A stretch of DNA of 64,000 nucleotides from contig NW_027183610.1 in NCBI RefSeq assembly GCF_041296385.1, forward strand, positions 1 to 64,000, read 5' to 3'. Below the pieces are notes generated by a model that saw only the letters and a list, made by a program, of their open reading frames with translations, searched no databases and was not told where the DNA came from. A program made the translations under genes and the position numbers. Source of the stretch: Aphelocoma coerulescens. Lineage: Eukaryota; Chordata; Aves; Passeriformes; Corvidae. Below are positions 36,288 through 49,893 of this stretch, piece after piece (within the stretch, counting starts at the first letter, position 1; every line of letters starts with the position of its first letter).

Positions 36288-38555
36288 GTCCAGCTGCATG
36301 CCAGGAGTGAGCACAAAATCTACCTGCATTCTCTGCAGCATGCCATCCTGGAGCAGAGCCATTGCCAAAGGAAGCCGTGAGCCCGTGCCAAGCCAGTGCC
36401 GGAGTGGGATCCTAGCAGCACCTGTGGAAGCCGGGAGAGAGGAGCCCACCTGGAGCAGGTTCGTGCAGGATTAATCATCCCGTGGCTTCCCACCAGGGTC
36501 CTGTTGCTTCCAAAAGGCCCCACAGTGTCACTGTGGCCCCTCGGTTCCACCAGGTTCCATAGCGTCACTGTGGTGCCCAGGGTTCCGTCAGCTTCGCCAG
36601 CATCCCCACGGTCTGCAGAGCTCCCCGAGCTTCTGTGGTGTCACAGTGGAGGCAGGGTTGCATCAGGTTCCATAGCATCAGCACGGTCTCCAGGGCTCCC
36701 AGAGGTTCTGTGGTGTCACAGTGGAGGCAGGGTTGCATCAGGTTCCATAGCATCACCACAGTCTCCAGGGCTCCCTGAGCTTCTGTGGTGTCACAGTGGA
36801 GGCAGGGTTGCATCAGGTTCCATAGCATCAGCACGGTCTCCAGGGCTCCCAGAGGTTCTGTGGTGTCACAGAGGAGGCAGGGTTGCATCAGGTTCCATAG
36901 CATCACCACGGTCTCCAGGGCTCCAAGAGCTTCTGTGGTGTCACAGAGGAGGCAGGGTTGCATCAGGTTCAATAGCATCAGCACGGTCTCCAGGGCTCCC
37001 CTGAGCTTCTGTGGTGGTGTCACAGAGGAGGCAGGCTTCCTTGTAGTTCCCCAGCATCACAAAGGCTCTCCTGGGAGCCACGGGTCACAAAGCACCGTGG
37101 GCTCTGTGCAGCCCCGCTGTGTCACAATGGCCGCTGGCTTCCACGAGCCCCCGCAGTGTCCCAGTGGGCCCCGTGGCTTTAGGAGTGGGTGGCTGGGAGT
37201 TGGTGCCAGCGGCTGGGGGAGCAGCAGCAGGGACTGTGTGTGGACAGTGCCATGGCCACTTGTGTGGCCACTGGTGTCTCTGTGCCAGGCACAGCCGTGG
37301 TGTGTAACACCGGCTCTGGGTCCTTTGGCTGTGCAGGTGGCAGTCACGGCCTGGAGCAGGGCTGCTCCCGGGGGACAGCCTGGGGCAGGAGGCTGCTGGA
37401 GATTCATTCCCCACACTCCTTGTCATGAGGTGCTCAGAGTGATTGGAAAGGCTGTTGGCAGCAGGCAGTTCTCTGGGTTCAAGCTGTGGAGCTGTCAGCG
37501 GGAATGCAAAGGCCAAGCTGGTGAGCCTTTTGTCCTGGTGCCTTTAGTGTGTGAGCAGTCCCTGGTGCCGTTGTCTTTGGATCCTGAGTGTGGGAGAGGC
37601 AAGGCTTAGGATGGTGCGTAGAGCTGAGAAGGAAAGTGCCGAGAGCAGCGTGTGTGCTGCTGCTTTGAGGGGTGCAGTTGAAGTTGTAGGCAGCAAGAGC
37701 TTTCTCAGCTGGCCCTTTTGTGAGCTCTGCTTTTGCCAGATGACTTCCATCTTACCCTCTTACCATCTTAGCCTCTCATTTTTGCATATCCCAAACCCCC
37801 TTCCAAACATCCAGCAGCTGCTTGTAAAGAAGAAGTCCTAGAACAAAAAGCCAGTGCTGCCTTTCATAGCCCCTTTGCTGTCTATGAAGTAGAGGAAAGA
37901 AGCTAGTGAGACGCACTTTCTTTCTCAACTCCATAGAGCGCATCCTTCTCTCAAGGTGGCAGAGTCCTTGGCGGAAGTGAAGCATCTGCAGCTGCAGTTC
38001 AGACTGAGAGATGTGCCAGGACAGGAAACATTTGCTGACCTTCCCTGTTCCCTGTGCAACATGATTCTCGCATCCCAGTCACTTTCACATACCTTCGGTA
38101 TCCCTGAGTCCAAGCAGCTAAAGCTCACAGAGACAGAAGTGTCAGGAAGGAAAACGTTCCAAAAGCACCCCCTTCTCTTATCAGCATATAAATTGTGCAC
38201 AACAGGCTGCGGCACCGAACCTTCCTTCTCAGATAGACATGCCATCACACTTTTCACTCTTGCAGCTCGGTTGAAAAGCTCCAGCAGCTGCTCCCGCAAT
38301 AGCAAAAGGTTCTAGAAGTGAAAGCCAGTTTGGGGCTGCACCTTCTCCTTGCCGCATGTAAGCCACACCAAACTCCCTGATGCACTCTGTCCTCCCCTTC
38401 TCAAAGGAGTAGACGGTGGCATCAGGACACACCTGTGTCCCAGCAGCTGGGTGCCCAGCCGGGAGCAGGAGCAGGGCTGGGGCTGCTCCCAAAGTTGCCC
38501 CGCCCCAATGCCAGAGCCGGACATATGCTGAGGGGGGGCTGGATCAGGCTTTATT
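36288..38555 (+). repeat. Monomer unit 17
   Basis: The 75-bp block is 36631-37006. G at 37031 is shared with unit 15 but not with units 16 or 18, so units 15-18 alternate. Confidence 0.97.
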
Positions 38556-40823
38556 GTCCAGCTGCATGCCAGGAGTGAGCACAAAATCTACCTGCATTCT
38601 CTGCAGCATGCCATCCTGGAGCAGAGCCATTGCCAAAGGAAGCCGTGAGCCCGTGCCAAGCCAGTGCCGGAGTGGGATCCTAGCAGCACCTGTGGAAGCC
38701 GGGAGAGAGGAGCCCACCTGGAGCAGGTTCGTGCAGGATTAATCATCCCGTGGCTTCCCACCAGGGTCCTGTTGCTTCCAAAAGGCCCCACAGTGTCACT
38801 GTGGCCCCTCGGTTCCACCAGGTTCCATAGCGTCACTGTGGTGCCCAGGGTTCCGTCAGCTTCGCCAGCATCCCCACGGTCTGCAGAGCTCCCCGAGCTT
38901 CTGTGGTGTCACAGTGGAGGCAGGGTTGCATCAGGTTCCATAGCATCAGCACGGTCTCCAGGGCTCCCAGAGGTTCTGTGGTGTCACAGTGGAGGCAGGG
39001 TTGCATCAGGTTCCATAGCATCACCACAGTCTCCAGGGCTCCCTGAGCTTCTGTGGTGTCACAGTGGAGGCAGGGTTGCATCAGGTTCCATAGCATCAGC
39101 ACGGTCTCCAGGGCTCCCAGAGGTTCTGTGGTGTCACAGAGGAGGCAGGGTTGCATCAGGTTCCATAGCATCACCACGGTCTCCAGGGCTCCAAGAGCTT
39201 CTGTGGTGTCACAGAGGAGGCAGGGTTGCATCAGGTTCAATAGCATCAGCACGGTCTCCAGGGCTCCCCTGAGCTTCTGTGGTGGTGTCACAGAGGAGCC
39301 AGGCTTCCTTGTAGTTCCCCAGCATCACAAAGGCTCTCCTGGGAGCCACGGGTCACAAAGCACCGTGGGCTCTGTGCAGCCCCGCTGTGTCACAATGGCC
39401 GCTGGCTTCCACGAGCCCCCGCAGTGTCCCAGTGGGCCCCGTGGCTTTAGGAGTGGGTGGCTGGGAGTTGGTGCCAGCGGCTGGGGGAGCAGCAGCAGGG
39501 ACTGTGTGTGGACAGTGCCATGGCCACTTGTGTGGCCACTGGTGTCTCTGTGCCAGGCACAGCCGTGGTGTGTAACACCGGCTCTGGGTCCTTTGGCTGT
39601 GCAGGTGGCAGTCACGGCCTGGAGCAGGGCTGCTCCCGGGGGACAGCCTGGGGCAGGAGGCTGCTGGAGATTCATTCCCCACACTCCTTGTCATGAGGTG
39701 CTCAGAGTGATTGGAAAGGCTGTTGGCAGCAGGCAGTTCTCTGGGTTCAAGCTGTGGAGCTGTCAGCGGGAATGCAAAGGCCAAGCTGGTGAGCCTTTTG
39801 TCCTGGTGCCTTTAGTGTGTGAGCAGTCCCTGGTGCCGTTGTCTTTGGATCCTGAGTGTGGGAGAGGCAAGGCTTAGGATGGTGCGTAGAGCTGAGAAGG
39901 AAAGTGCCGAGAGCAGCGTGTGTGCTGCTGCTTTGAGGGGTGCAGTTGAAGTTGTAGGCAGCAAGAGCTTTCTCAGCTGGCCCTTTTGTGAGCTCTGCTT
40001 TTGCCAGATGACTTCCATCTTACCCTCTTACCATCTTAGCCTCTCATTTTTGCATATCCCAAACCCCCTTCCAAACATCCAGCAGCTGCTTGTAAAGAAG
40101 AAGTCCTAGAACAAAAAGCCAGTGCTGCCTTTCATAGCCCCTTTGCTGTCTATGAAGTAGAGGAAAGAAGCTAGTGAGACGCACTTTCTTTCTCAACTCC
40201 ATAGAGCGCATCCTTCTCTCAAGGTGGCAGAGTCCTTGGCGGAAGTGAAGCATCTGCAGCTGCAGTTCAGACTGAGAGATGTGCCAGGACAGGAAACATT
40301 TGCTGACCTTCCCTGTTCCCTGTGCAACATGATTCTCGCATCCCAGTCACTTTCACATACCTTCGGTATCCCTGAGTCCAAGCAGCTAAAGCTCACAGAG
40401 ACAGAAGTGTCAGGAAGGAAAACGTTCCAAAAGCACCCCCTTCTCTTATCAGCATATAAATTGTGCACAACAGGCTGCGGCACCGAACCTTCCTTCTCAG
40501 ATAGACATGCCATCACACTTTTCACTCTTGCAGCTCGGTTGAAAAGCTCCAGCAGCTGCTCCCGCAATAGCAAAAGGTTCTAGAAGTGAAAGCCAGTTTG
40601 GGGCTGCACCTTCTCCTTGCCGCATGTAAGCCACACCAAACTCCCTGATGCACTCTGTCCTCCCCTTCTCAAAGGAGTAGACGGTGGCATCAGGACACAC
40701 CTGTGTCCCAGCAGCTGGGTGCCCAGCCGGGAGCAGGAGCATGGCTGGGGCTGCTCCCAAAGTTGCCCCGCCCCAATGCCAGAGCCGGACATATGCTGAG
40801 GGGGGGCTGGATCAGGCTTTATT
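38556..40823 (+). repeat. Monomer unit 18
   Basis: The 75-bp block is 38899-39274. The private T at 40742 replaces G in the segment just before the GC box. Otherwise it is consensus. It adjoins unit 19, where the dimer register changes. Confidence 0.97.
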
Positions 40824-43090
40824 GTCCAGCTGCATGCCAGGAGTGAGCACAAAATCTACCTGCATTCTCTGCAGCATGCCATCCTGGAGCAGAGCCATTG
40901 CCAAAGGAAGCCGTGAGCCCGTGCCAAGCCAGTGCCGGAGTGGATCCTAGCAGCACCTGTGGAAGCCGGGAGAGAGGAGCCCACCTGGAGCAGGTTCGTG
41001 CAGGATTAATCATCCCGTGGCTTCCCACCAGGGTCCTGTTGCTTCCAAAAGGCCCCACAGTGTCACTGTGGCCCCTCGGTTCCACCAGGTTCCATAGCGT
41101 CACTGTGGTGCCCAGGGTTCCGTCAGCTTCGCCAGCATCCCCACGGTCTGCAGAGCTCCCCGAGCTTCTGTGGTGTCACAGTGGAGGCAGGGTTGCATCA
41201 GGTTCCATAGCATCAGCACGGTCTCCAGGGCTCCCAGAGGTTCTGTGGTGTCACAGTGGAGGCAGGGTTGCATCAGGTTCCATAGCATCACCACAGTCTC
41301 CAGGGCTCCCTGAGCTTCTGTGGTGTCACAGTGGAGGCAGGGTTGCATCAGGTTCCATAGCATCAGCACGGTCTCCAGAGCTCCCAGAGGTTCTGTGGTG
41401 TCACAGAGGAGGCAGGGTTGCATCAGGTTCCATAGCATCACCACGGTCTCCAGGGCTCCAAGAGCTTCTGTGGTGTCACAGAGGAGGCAGGGTTGCATCA
41501 GGTTCAATAGCATCAGCACAGTCTCCAGGGCTCCCCTGAGCTTCTGTGGTGGTGTCACAGAGGAGCCAGGCTTCCTTGTAGTTCCCCAGGATCACAAAGG
41601 CTCTCCTGGGAGCCACGGGTCACAAAGCACCGTGGGCTCTGTGCAGCCCCGCTGTGTCACAATGGCCGCTGGCTTCCACGAGCCCCCGCAGTGTCCCAGT
41701 GGGCCCCGTGGCTTTAGGAGTGGGTGGCTGGGAGTTGGTGCCAGCGGCTGGGGGAGCAGCAGCAGGGACTGTGTGTGGACAGTGCCATGGCCACTTGTGT
41801 GGCCACTGGTGTCTCTGTGCCAGGCACAGCCGTGGTGTGTAACACCGGCTCTGGGTCCTTTGGCTGTGCAGGTGGCAGTCACGGCCTGGAGCAGGGCTGC
41901 TCCCGGGGGACAGCCTGGGGCAGGAGGCTGCTGGAGATTCATTCCCCACACTCCTTGTCATGAGGTGCTCAGAGTGATTGGAAAGGCTGTTGGCAGCAGG
42001 CAGTTCTCTGGGTTCAAGCTGTGGAGCTGTCAGCGGGAATGCAAAGGCCAAGCTGGTGAGCCTTTTGTCCTGGTGCCTTTAGTGTGTGAGCAGTCCCTGG
42101 TGCCGTTGTCTTTGGATCCTGAGTGTGGGAGAGGCAAGGCTTAGGATGGTGCGTAGAGCTGAGAAGGAAAGTGCCGAGAGCAGCGTGTGTGCTGCTGCTT
42201 TGAGGGGTGCAGTTGAAGTTGTAGGCAGCAAGAGCTTTCTCAGCTGGCCCTTTTGTGAGCTCTGCTTTTGCCAGATGACTTCCATCTTACCCTCTTACCA
42301 TCTTAGCCTCTCATTTTTGCATATCCCAAACCCCCTTCCAAACATCCAGCAGCTGCTTGTAAAGAAGAAGTCCTAGAACAAAAAGCCAGTGCTGCCTTTC
42401 ATAGCCCCTTTGCTGTCTATGAAGTAGAGGAAAGAAGCTAGTGAGACGCACTTTCTTTCTCAACTCCATAGAGCGCATCCTTCTCTCAAGGTGGCAGAGT
42501 CCTTGGCGGAAGTGAAGCATCTGCAGCTGCAGTTCAGACTGAGAGATGTGCCAGGACAGGAAACATTTGCTGACCTTCCCTGTTCCCTGTGCAACATGAT
42601 TCTCGCATCCCAGTCACTTTCACATACCTTCGGTATCCCTGAGTCCAAGCAGCTAAAGCTCACAGAGACAGAAGTGTCAGGAAGGAAAACGTTCCAAAAG
42701 CACCCCCTTCTCTTATCAGCATATAAATTGTGCACAACAGGCTGCGGCACCGAACCTTCCTTCTCAGATAGACATGCCATCACACTTTTCACTCTTGCAG
42801 CTCGGTTGAAAAGCTCCAGCAGCTGCTCCCGCAATAGCAAAAGGTTCTAGAAGTGAAAGCCAGTTTGGGGCTGCACCTTCTCCTTGCCGCATGTAAGCCA
42901 CACCAAACTCCCTGATGCACTCTGTCCTCCCCTTCTCAAAGGAGTAGACGGTGGCATCAGGACACACCTGTGTCCCAGCAGCTGGGTGCCCAGCCGGGAG
43001 CAGGAGCAGGGCTGGGGCTGCTCCCAAAGTTGCCCCGCCCCAATGCCAGAGCCGGACATATGCTGAGGGGGGGCTGGATCAGGCTTTATT
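40824..43090 (+). repeat. Monomer unit 19 (dimer type A, 2,267 bp)
   Basis: The 75-bp block is 41166-41541. Type A marks are a G lost from the GGG before the BamHI site (near 40942), A at 41520 and G at 41590, all shared with 21 and 23. A at 41379 is shared with 21 only. The one-base loss shifts the minus-strand frame, so it runs to a stop overlapping AATAAA. Confidence 0.97.
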
Positions 43091-45358
43091 GTCCAGCTGC
43101 ATGCCAGGAGTGAGCACAAAATCTACCTGCATTCTCTGCAGCATGCCATCCTGGAGCAGAGCCATTGCCAAAGGAAGCCGTGAGCCCGTGCCAAGCCAGT
43201 GCCGGAGTGGGATCCTAGCAGCACCTGTGGAAGCCGGGAGAGAGGAGCCCACCTGGAGCAGGTTCGTGCAGGATTAATCATCCCGTGGCTTCCCACCAGG
43301 GTCCTGTTGCTTCCAAAAGGCCCCACAGCGTCACTGTGGCCCCTCGGTTCCACCAGGTTCCATAGCGTCACTGTGGTGCCCAGGGTTCCGTCAGCTTTGC
43401 CAGCATCCCCACGGTCTGCAGAGCTCCCCGAGCTTCTGTGGTGTCACAGTGGAGGCAGGGTTGCATCAGGTTCCATAGCATCAGCACGGTCTCCAGGGCT
43501 CCCAGAGGTTCTGTGGTGTCACAGTGGAGGCAGGGTTGCATCAGGTTCCATAGCATCACCACAGTCTCCAGGGCTCCCTGAGCTTCTGTGGTGTCACAGT
43601 GGAGGCAGGGTTGCATCAGGTTCCATAGCATCAGCACGGTCTCCAGGGCTCCCAGAGGTTCTGTGGTGTCACAGAGGAGGCAGGGTTGCATCAGGTTCCA
43701 TAGCATCACCACGGTCTCCAGGGCTCCAAGAGCTTCTGTGGTGTCACAGAGGAGGCAGGGTTGCATCAGGTTCAATAGCATCAGCACGGTCTCCAGGGCT
43801 CCCCTGAGCTTCTGTGGTGGTGTCACAGAGGAGGCAGGCTTCCTTGTAGTTCCCCAGCATCACAAAGGCTCTCCTGGGAGCCACGGGTCACAAAGCACCG
43901 TGGGCTCTGTGCAGCCCCGCTGTGTCACAATGGCCGCTGGCTTCCACGAGCCCCCGCAGTGTCCCAGTGGGCCCCGTGGCTTTAGGAGTGGGTGGCTGGG
44001 AGTTGGTGCCAGCGGCTGGGGGAGCAGCAGCAGGGACTGTGTGTGGACAGTGCCATGGCCACTTGTGTGGCCACTGGTGTCTCTGTGCCAGGCACAGCCG
44101 TGGTGTGTAACACCGGCTCTGGGTCCTTTGGCTGTGCAGGTGGCAGTCACGGCCTGGAGCAGGGCTGCTCCCGGGGGACAGCCTGGGGCAGGAGGCTGCT
44201 GGAGATTCATTCCCCACACTCCTTGTCATGAGGTGCTCAGAGTGATTGGAAAGGCTGTTGGCAGCAGGCAGTTCTCTGGGTTCAAGCTGTGGAGCTGTCA
44301 GCGGGAATGCAAAGGCCAAGCTGGTGAGCCTTTTGTCCTGGTGCCTTTAGTGTGTGAGCAGTCCCTGGTGCCGTTGTCTTTGGATCCTGAGTGTGGGAGA
44401 GGCAAGGCTTAGGATGGTGCGTAGAGCTGAGAAGGAAAGTGCCGAGAGCAGCGTGTGTGCTGCTGCTTTGAGGGGTGCAGTTGAAGTTGTAGGCAGCAAG
44501 AGCTTTCTCAGCTGGCCCTTTTGTGAGCTCTGCTTTTGCCAGATGACTTCCATCTTACCCTCTTACCATCTTAGCCTCTCATTTTTGCATATCCCAAACC
44601 CCCTTCCAAACATCCAGCAGCTGCTTGTAAAGAAGAAGTCCTAGAACAAAAAGCCAGTGCTGCCTTTCATAGCCCCTTTGCTGTCTATGAAGTAGAGGAA
44701 AGAAGCTAGTGAGACGCACTTTCTTTCTCAACTCCATAGAGCGCATCCTTCTCTCAAGGTGGCAGAGTCCTTGGCGGAAGTGAAGCATCTGCAGCTGCAG
44801 TTCAGACTGAGAGATGTGCCAGGACAGGAAACATTTGCTGACCTTCCCTGTTCCCTGTGCAACATGATTCTCGCATCCCAGTCACTTTCACATACCTTCG
44901 GTATCCCTGAGTCCAAGCAGCTAAAGCTCACAGAGACAGAAGTGTCAGGAAGGAAAACGTTCCAAAAGCACCCCCTTCTCTTATCAGCATATAAATTGTG
45001 CACAACAGGCTGCGGCACCGAACCTTCCTTCTCAGATAGACATGCCATCACACTTTTCACTCTTGCAGCTCGGTTGAAAAGCTCCAGCAGCTGCTCCCGC
45101 AATAGCAAAAGGTTCTAGAAGTGAAAGCCAGTTTGGGGCTGCACCTTCTCCTTGCCGCATGTAAGCCACACCAAACTCCCTGATGCACTCTGTCCTCCCC
45201 TTCTCAAAGGAGTAGACGGTGGCATCAGGACACACCTGTGTCCCAGCAGCTGGGTGCCCAGCCGGGAGCAGGAGCAGGGCTGGGGCTGCTCCCAAAGTTG
45301 CCCCGCCCCAATGCCAGAGCCGGACATATGCTGAGGGGGGGCTGGATCAGGCTTTATT
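43091..45358 (+). repeat. Monomer unit 20 (dimer type B)
   Basis: The 75-bp block is 43434-43809. Type B marks are C at 43329 and G at 43834, shared with 22 and 24. T at 43398 is shared with type A unit 23, a sign of exchange between the two types. Confidence 0.97.
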
Positions 45359-47625
45359 GTCCAGCTGCATGCCAGGAGTGAGCACAAAATCTACCTGCAT
45401 TCTCTGCAGCATGCCATCCTGGAGCAGAGCCATTGCCAAAGGAAGCCGTGAGCCCGTGCCAAGCCAGTGCCGGAGTGGATCCTAGCAGCACCTGTGGAAG
45501 CCGGGAGAGAGGAGCCCACCTGGAGCAGGTTCGTGCAGGATTAATCATCCCGTGGCTTCCCACCAGGGTCCTGTTGCTTCCAAAAGGCCCCACAGTGTCA
45601 CTGTGGCCCCTCGGTTCCACCAGGTTCCATAGCGTCACTGTGGTGCCCAGGGTTCCGTCAGCTTCGCCAGCATCCCCACGGTCTGCAGAGCTCCCCGAGC
45701 TTCTGTGGTGTCACAGTGGAGGCAGGGTTGCATCAGGTTCCATAGCATCAGCACGGTCTCCAGGGCTCCCAGAGGTTCTGTGGTGTCACAGTGGAGGCAG
45801 GGTTGCATCAGGTTCCATAGCATCACCACAGTCTCCAGGGCTCCCTGAGCTTCTGTGGTGTCACAGTGGAGGCAGGGTTGCATCAGGTTCCATAGCATCA
45901 GCACGGTCTCCAGAGCTCCCAGAGGTTCTGTGGTGTCACAGAGGAGGCAGGGTTGCATCAGGTTCCATAGCATCACCACGGTCTCCAGGGCTCCAAGAGC
46001 TTCTGTGGTGTCACAGAGGAGGCAGGGTTGCATCAGGTTCAATAGCATCAGCACAGTCTCCAGGGCTCCCCTGAGCTTCTGTGGTGGTGTCACAGAGGAG
46101 CCAGGCTTCCTTGTAGTTCCCCAGGATCACAAAGGCTCTCCTGGGAGCCACGGGTCACAAAGCACCGTGGGCTCTGTGCAGCCCCGCTGTGTCACAATGG
46201 CCGCTGGCTTCCACGAGCCCCCGCAGTGTCCCAGTGGGCCCCGTGGCTTTAGGAGTGGGTGGCTGGGAGTTGGTGCCAGCGGCTGGGGGAGCAGCAGCAG
46301 GGACTGTGTGTGGACAGTGCCATGGCCACTTGTGTGGCCACTGGTGTCTCTGTGCCAGGCACAGCCGTGGTGTGTAACACCGGCTCTGGGTCCTTTGGCT
46401 GTGCAGGTGGCAGTCACGGCCTGGAGCAGGGCTGCTCCCGGGGGACAGCCTGGGGCAGGAGGCTGCTGGAGATTCATTCCCCACACTCCTTGTCATGAGG
46501 TGCTCAGAGTGATTGGAAAGGCTGTTGGCAGCAGGCAGTTCTCTGGGTTCAAGCTGTGGAGCTGTCAGCGGGAATGCAAAGGCCAAGCTGGTGAGCCTTT
46601 TGTCCTGGTGCCTTTAGTGTGTGAGCAGTCCCTGGTGCCGTTGTCTTTGGATCCTGAGTGTGGGAGAGGCAAGGCTTAGGATGGTGCGTAGAGCTGAGAA
46701 GGAAAGTGCCGAGAGCAGCGTGTGTGCTGCTGCTTTGAGGGGTGCAGTTGAAGTTGTAGGCAGCAAGAGCTTTCTCAGCTGGCCCTTTTGTGAGCTCTGC
46801 TTTTGCCAGATGACTTCCATCTTACCCTCTTACCATCTTAGCCTCTCATTTTTGCATATCCCAAACCCCCTTCCAAACATCCAGCAGCTGCTTGTAAAGA
46901 AGAAGTCCTAGAACAAAAAGCCAGTGCTGCCTTTCATAGCCCCTTTGCTGTCTATGAAGTAGAGGAAAGAAGCTAGTGAGACGCACTTTCTTTCTCAACT
47001 CCATAGAGCGCATCCTTCTCTCAAGGTGGCAGAGTCCTTGGCGGAAGTGAAGCATCTGCAGCTGCAGTTCAGACTGAGAGATGTGCCAGGACAGGAAACA
47101 TTTGCTGACCTTCCCTGTTCCCTGTGCAACATGATTCTCGCATCCCAGTCACTTTCACATACCTTCGGTATCCCTGAGTCCAAGCAGCTAAAGCTCACAG
47201 AGACAGAAGTGTCAGGAAGGAAAACGTTGCAAAAGCACCCCCTTCTCTTATCAGCATATAAATTGTGCACAACAGGCTGCAGCACCGAACCTTCCTTCTC
47301 AGATAGACATGCCATCACACTTTTCACTCTTGCAGCTCGGTTGAAAAGCTCCAGCAGCTGCTCCCGCAATAGCAAAAGGTTCTAGAAGTGAAAGCCAGTT
47401 TGGGGCTGCACCTTCTCCTTGCCGCATGTAAGCCACACCAAACTCCCTGATGCACTCTGTCCTCCCCTTCTCAAAGGAGTAGACGGTGGCATCAGGACAC
47501 ACCTGTGTCCCAGCAGCTGGGTGCCCAGCCGGGAGCAGGAGCAGGGCTGGGGCTGCTCCCAAAGTTGCCCCGCCCCAATGCCAGAGCCGGACATATGCTG
47601 AGGGGGGGCTGGATCAGGCTTTATT
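45359..47625 (+). repeat. Monomer unit 21 (dimer type A, 2,267 bp)
   Basis: The 75-bp block is 45701-46076. Type A marks are the lost G near 45477, A at 46055 and G at 46125; A at 45914 is shared with unit 19. It also carries G at 47229 and a private A at 47281 (CpG to CpA). Confidence 0.97.
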
Positions 47626-49893
47626 GTCCAGCTGCATGCCAGGAGTGAGCACAAAATCTACCTGCATTCTCTGCAGCATGCCATCCTGGAGCAGAGCCAT
47701 TGCCAAAGGAAGCCGTGAGCCCGTGCCAAGCCAGTGCCGGAGTGGGATCCTAGCAGCACCTGTGGAAGCCGGGAGAGAGGAGCCCACCTGGAGCAGGTTC
47801 GTGCAGGATTAATCATCCCGTGGCTTCCCACCAGGGTCCTGTTGCTTCCAAAAGGCCCCACAGCGTCACTGTGGCCCCTCGGTTCCACCAGGTTCCATAG
47901 CGTCACTGTGGTGCCCAGGGTTCCGTCAGCTTCGCCAGCATCCCCACGGTCTGCAGAGCTCCCCGAGCTTCTGTGGTGTCACAGTGGAGGCAGGGTTGCA
48001 TCAGGTTCCATAGCATCAGCACGGTCTCCAGGGCTCCCAGAGGTTCTGTGGTGTCACAGTGGAGGCAGGGTTGCATCAGGTTCCATAGCATCACCACAGT
48101 CTCCAGGGCTCCCTGAGCTTCTGTGGTGTCACAGTGGAGGCAGGGTTGCATCAGGTTCCATAGCATCAGCACGGTCTCCAGGGCTCCCAGAGGTTCTGTG
48201 GTGTCACAGAGGAGGCAGGGTTGCATCAGGTTCCATAGCATCACCACGGTCTCCAGGGCTCCAAGAGCTTCTGTGGTGTCACAGAGGAGGCAGGGTTGCA
48301 TCAGGTTCAATAGCATCAGCACGGTCTCCAGGGCTCCCCTGAGCTTCTGTGGTGGTGTCACAGAGGAGGCAGGCTTCCTTGTAGTTCCCCAGCATCACAA
48401 AGGCTCTCCTGGGAGCCACGGGTCACAAAGCACCGTGGGCTCTGTGCAGCCCCGCTGTGTCACAATGGCCGCTGGCTTCCACGAGCCCCCGCAGTGTCCC
48501 AGTGGGCCCCGTGGCTTTAGGAGTGGGTGGCTGGGAGTTGGTGCCAGCGGCTGGGGGAGCAGCAGCAGGGACTGTGTGTGGACAGTGCCATGGCCACTTG
48601 TGTGGCCACTGGTGTCTCTGTGCCAGGCACAGCCGTGGTGTGTAACACCGGCTCTGGGTCCTTTGGCTGTGCAGGTGGCAGTCACGGCCTGGAGCAGGGC
48701 TGCTCCCGGGGGACAGCCTGGGGCAGGAGGCTGCTGGAGATTCATTCCCCACACTCCTTGTCATGAGGTGCTCAGAGTGATTGGAAAGGCTGTTGGCAGC
48801 AGGCAGTTCTCTGGGTTCAAGCTGTGGAGCTGTCAGCGGGAATGCAAAGGCCAAGCTGGTGAGCCTTTTGTCCTGGTGCCTTTAGTGTGTGAGCAGTCCC
48901 TGGTGCCGTTGTCTTTGGATCCTGAGTGTGGGAGAGGCAAGGCTTAGGATGGTGCGTAGAGCTGAGAAGGAAAGTGCCGAGAGCAGCGTGTGTGCTGCTG
49001 CTTTGAGGGGTGCAGTTGAAGTTGTAGGCAGCAAGAGCTTTCTCAGCTGGCCCTTTTGTGAGCTCTGCTTTTGCCAGATGACTTCCATCTTACCCTCTTA
49101 CCATCTTAGCCTCTCATTTTTGCATATCCCAAACCCCCTTCCAAACATCCAGCAGCTGCTTGTAAAGAAGAAGTCCTAGAACAAAAAGCCAGTGCTGCCT
49201 TTCATAGCCCCTTTGCTGTCTATGAAGTAGAGGAAAGAAGCTAGTGAGACGCACTTTCTTTCTCAACTCCATAGAGCGCATCCTTCTCTCAAGGTGGCAG
49301 AGTCCTTGGCGGAAGTGAAGCATCTGCAGCTGCAGTTCAGACTGAGAGATGTGCCAGGACAGGAAACATTTGCTGACCTTCCCTGTTCCCTGTGCAACAT
49401 GATTCTCGCATCCCAGTCACTTTCACATACCTTCGGTATCCCTGAGTCCAAGCAGCTAAAGCTCACAGAGACAGAAGTGTCAGGAAGGAAAACGTTCCAA
49501 AAGCACCCCCTTCTCTTATCAGCATATAAATTGTGCACAACAGGCTGCGGCACCGAACCTTCCTTCTCAGATAGACATGCCATCACACTTTTCACTCTTG
49601 CAGCTCGGTTGAAAAGCTCCAGCAGCTGCTCCCGCAATAGCAAAAGGTTCTAGAAGTGAAAGCCAGTTTGGGGCTGCACCTTCTCCTTGCCGCATGTAAG
49701 CCACACCAAACTCCCTGATGCACTCTGTCCTCCCCTTCTCAAAGGAGTAGACGGTGGCATCAGGACACACCTGTGTCCCAGCAGCTGGGTGCCCAGCCGG
49801 GAGCAGGAGCAGGGCTGGGGCTGCTCCCAAAGTTGCCCCGCCCCAATGCCAGAGCCGGACATATGCTGAGGGGGGGCTGGATCAGGCTTTATT
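47626..49893 (+). repeat. Monomer unit 22 (dimer type B)
   Basis: The 75-bp block is 47969-48344. Type B marks are C at 47864 and G at 48369. I see no private change. Confidence 0.97.
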
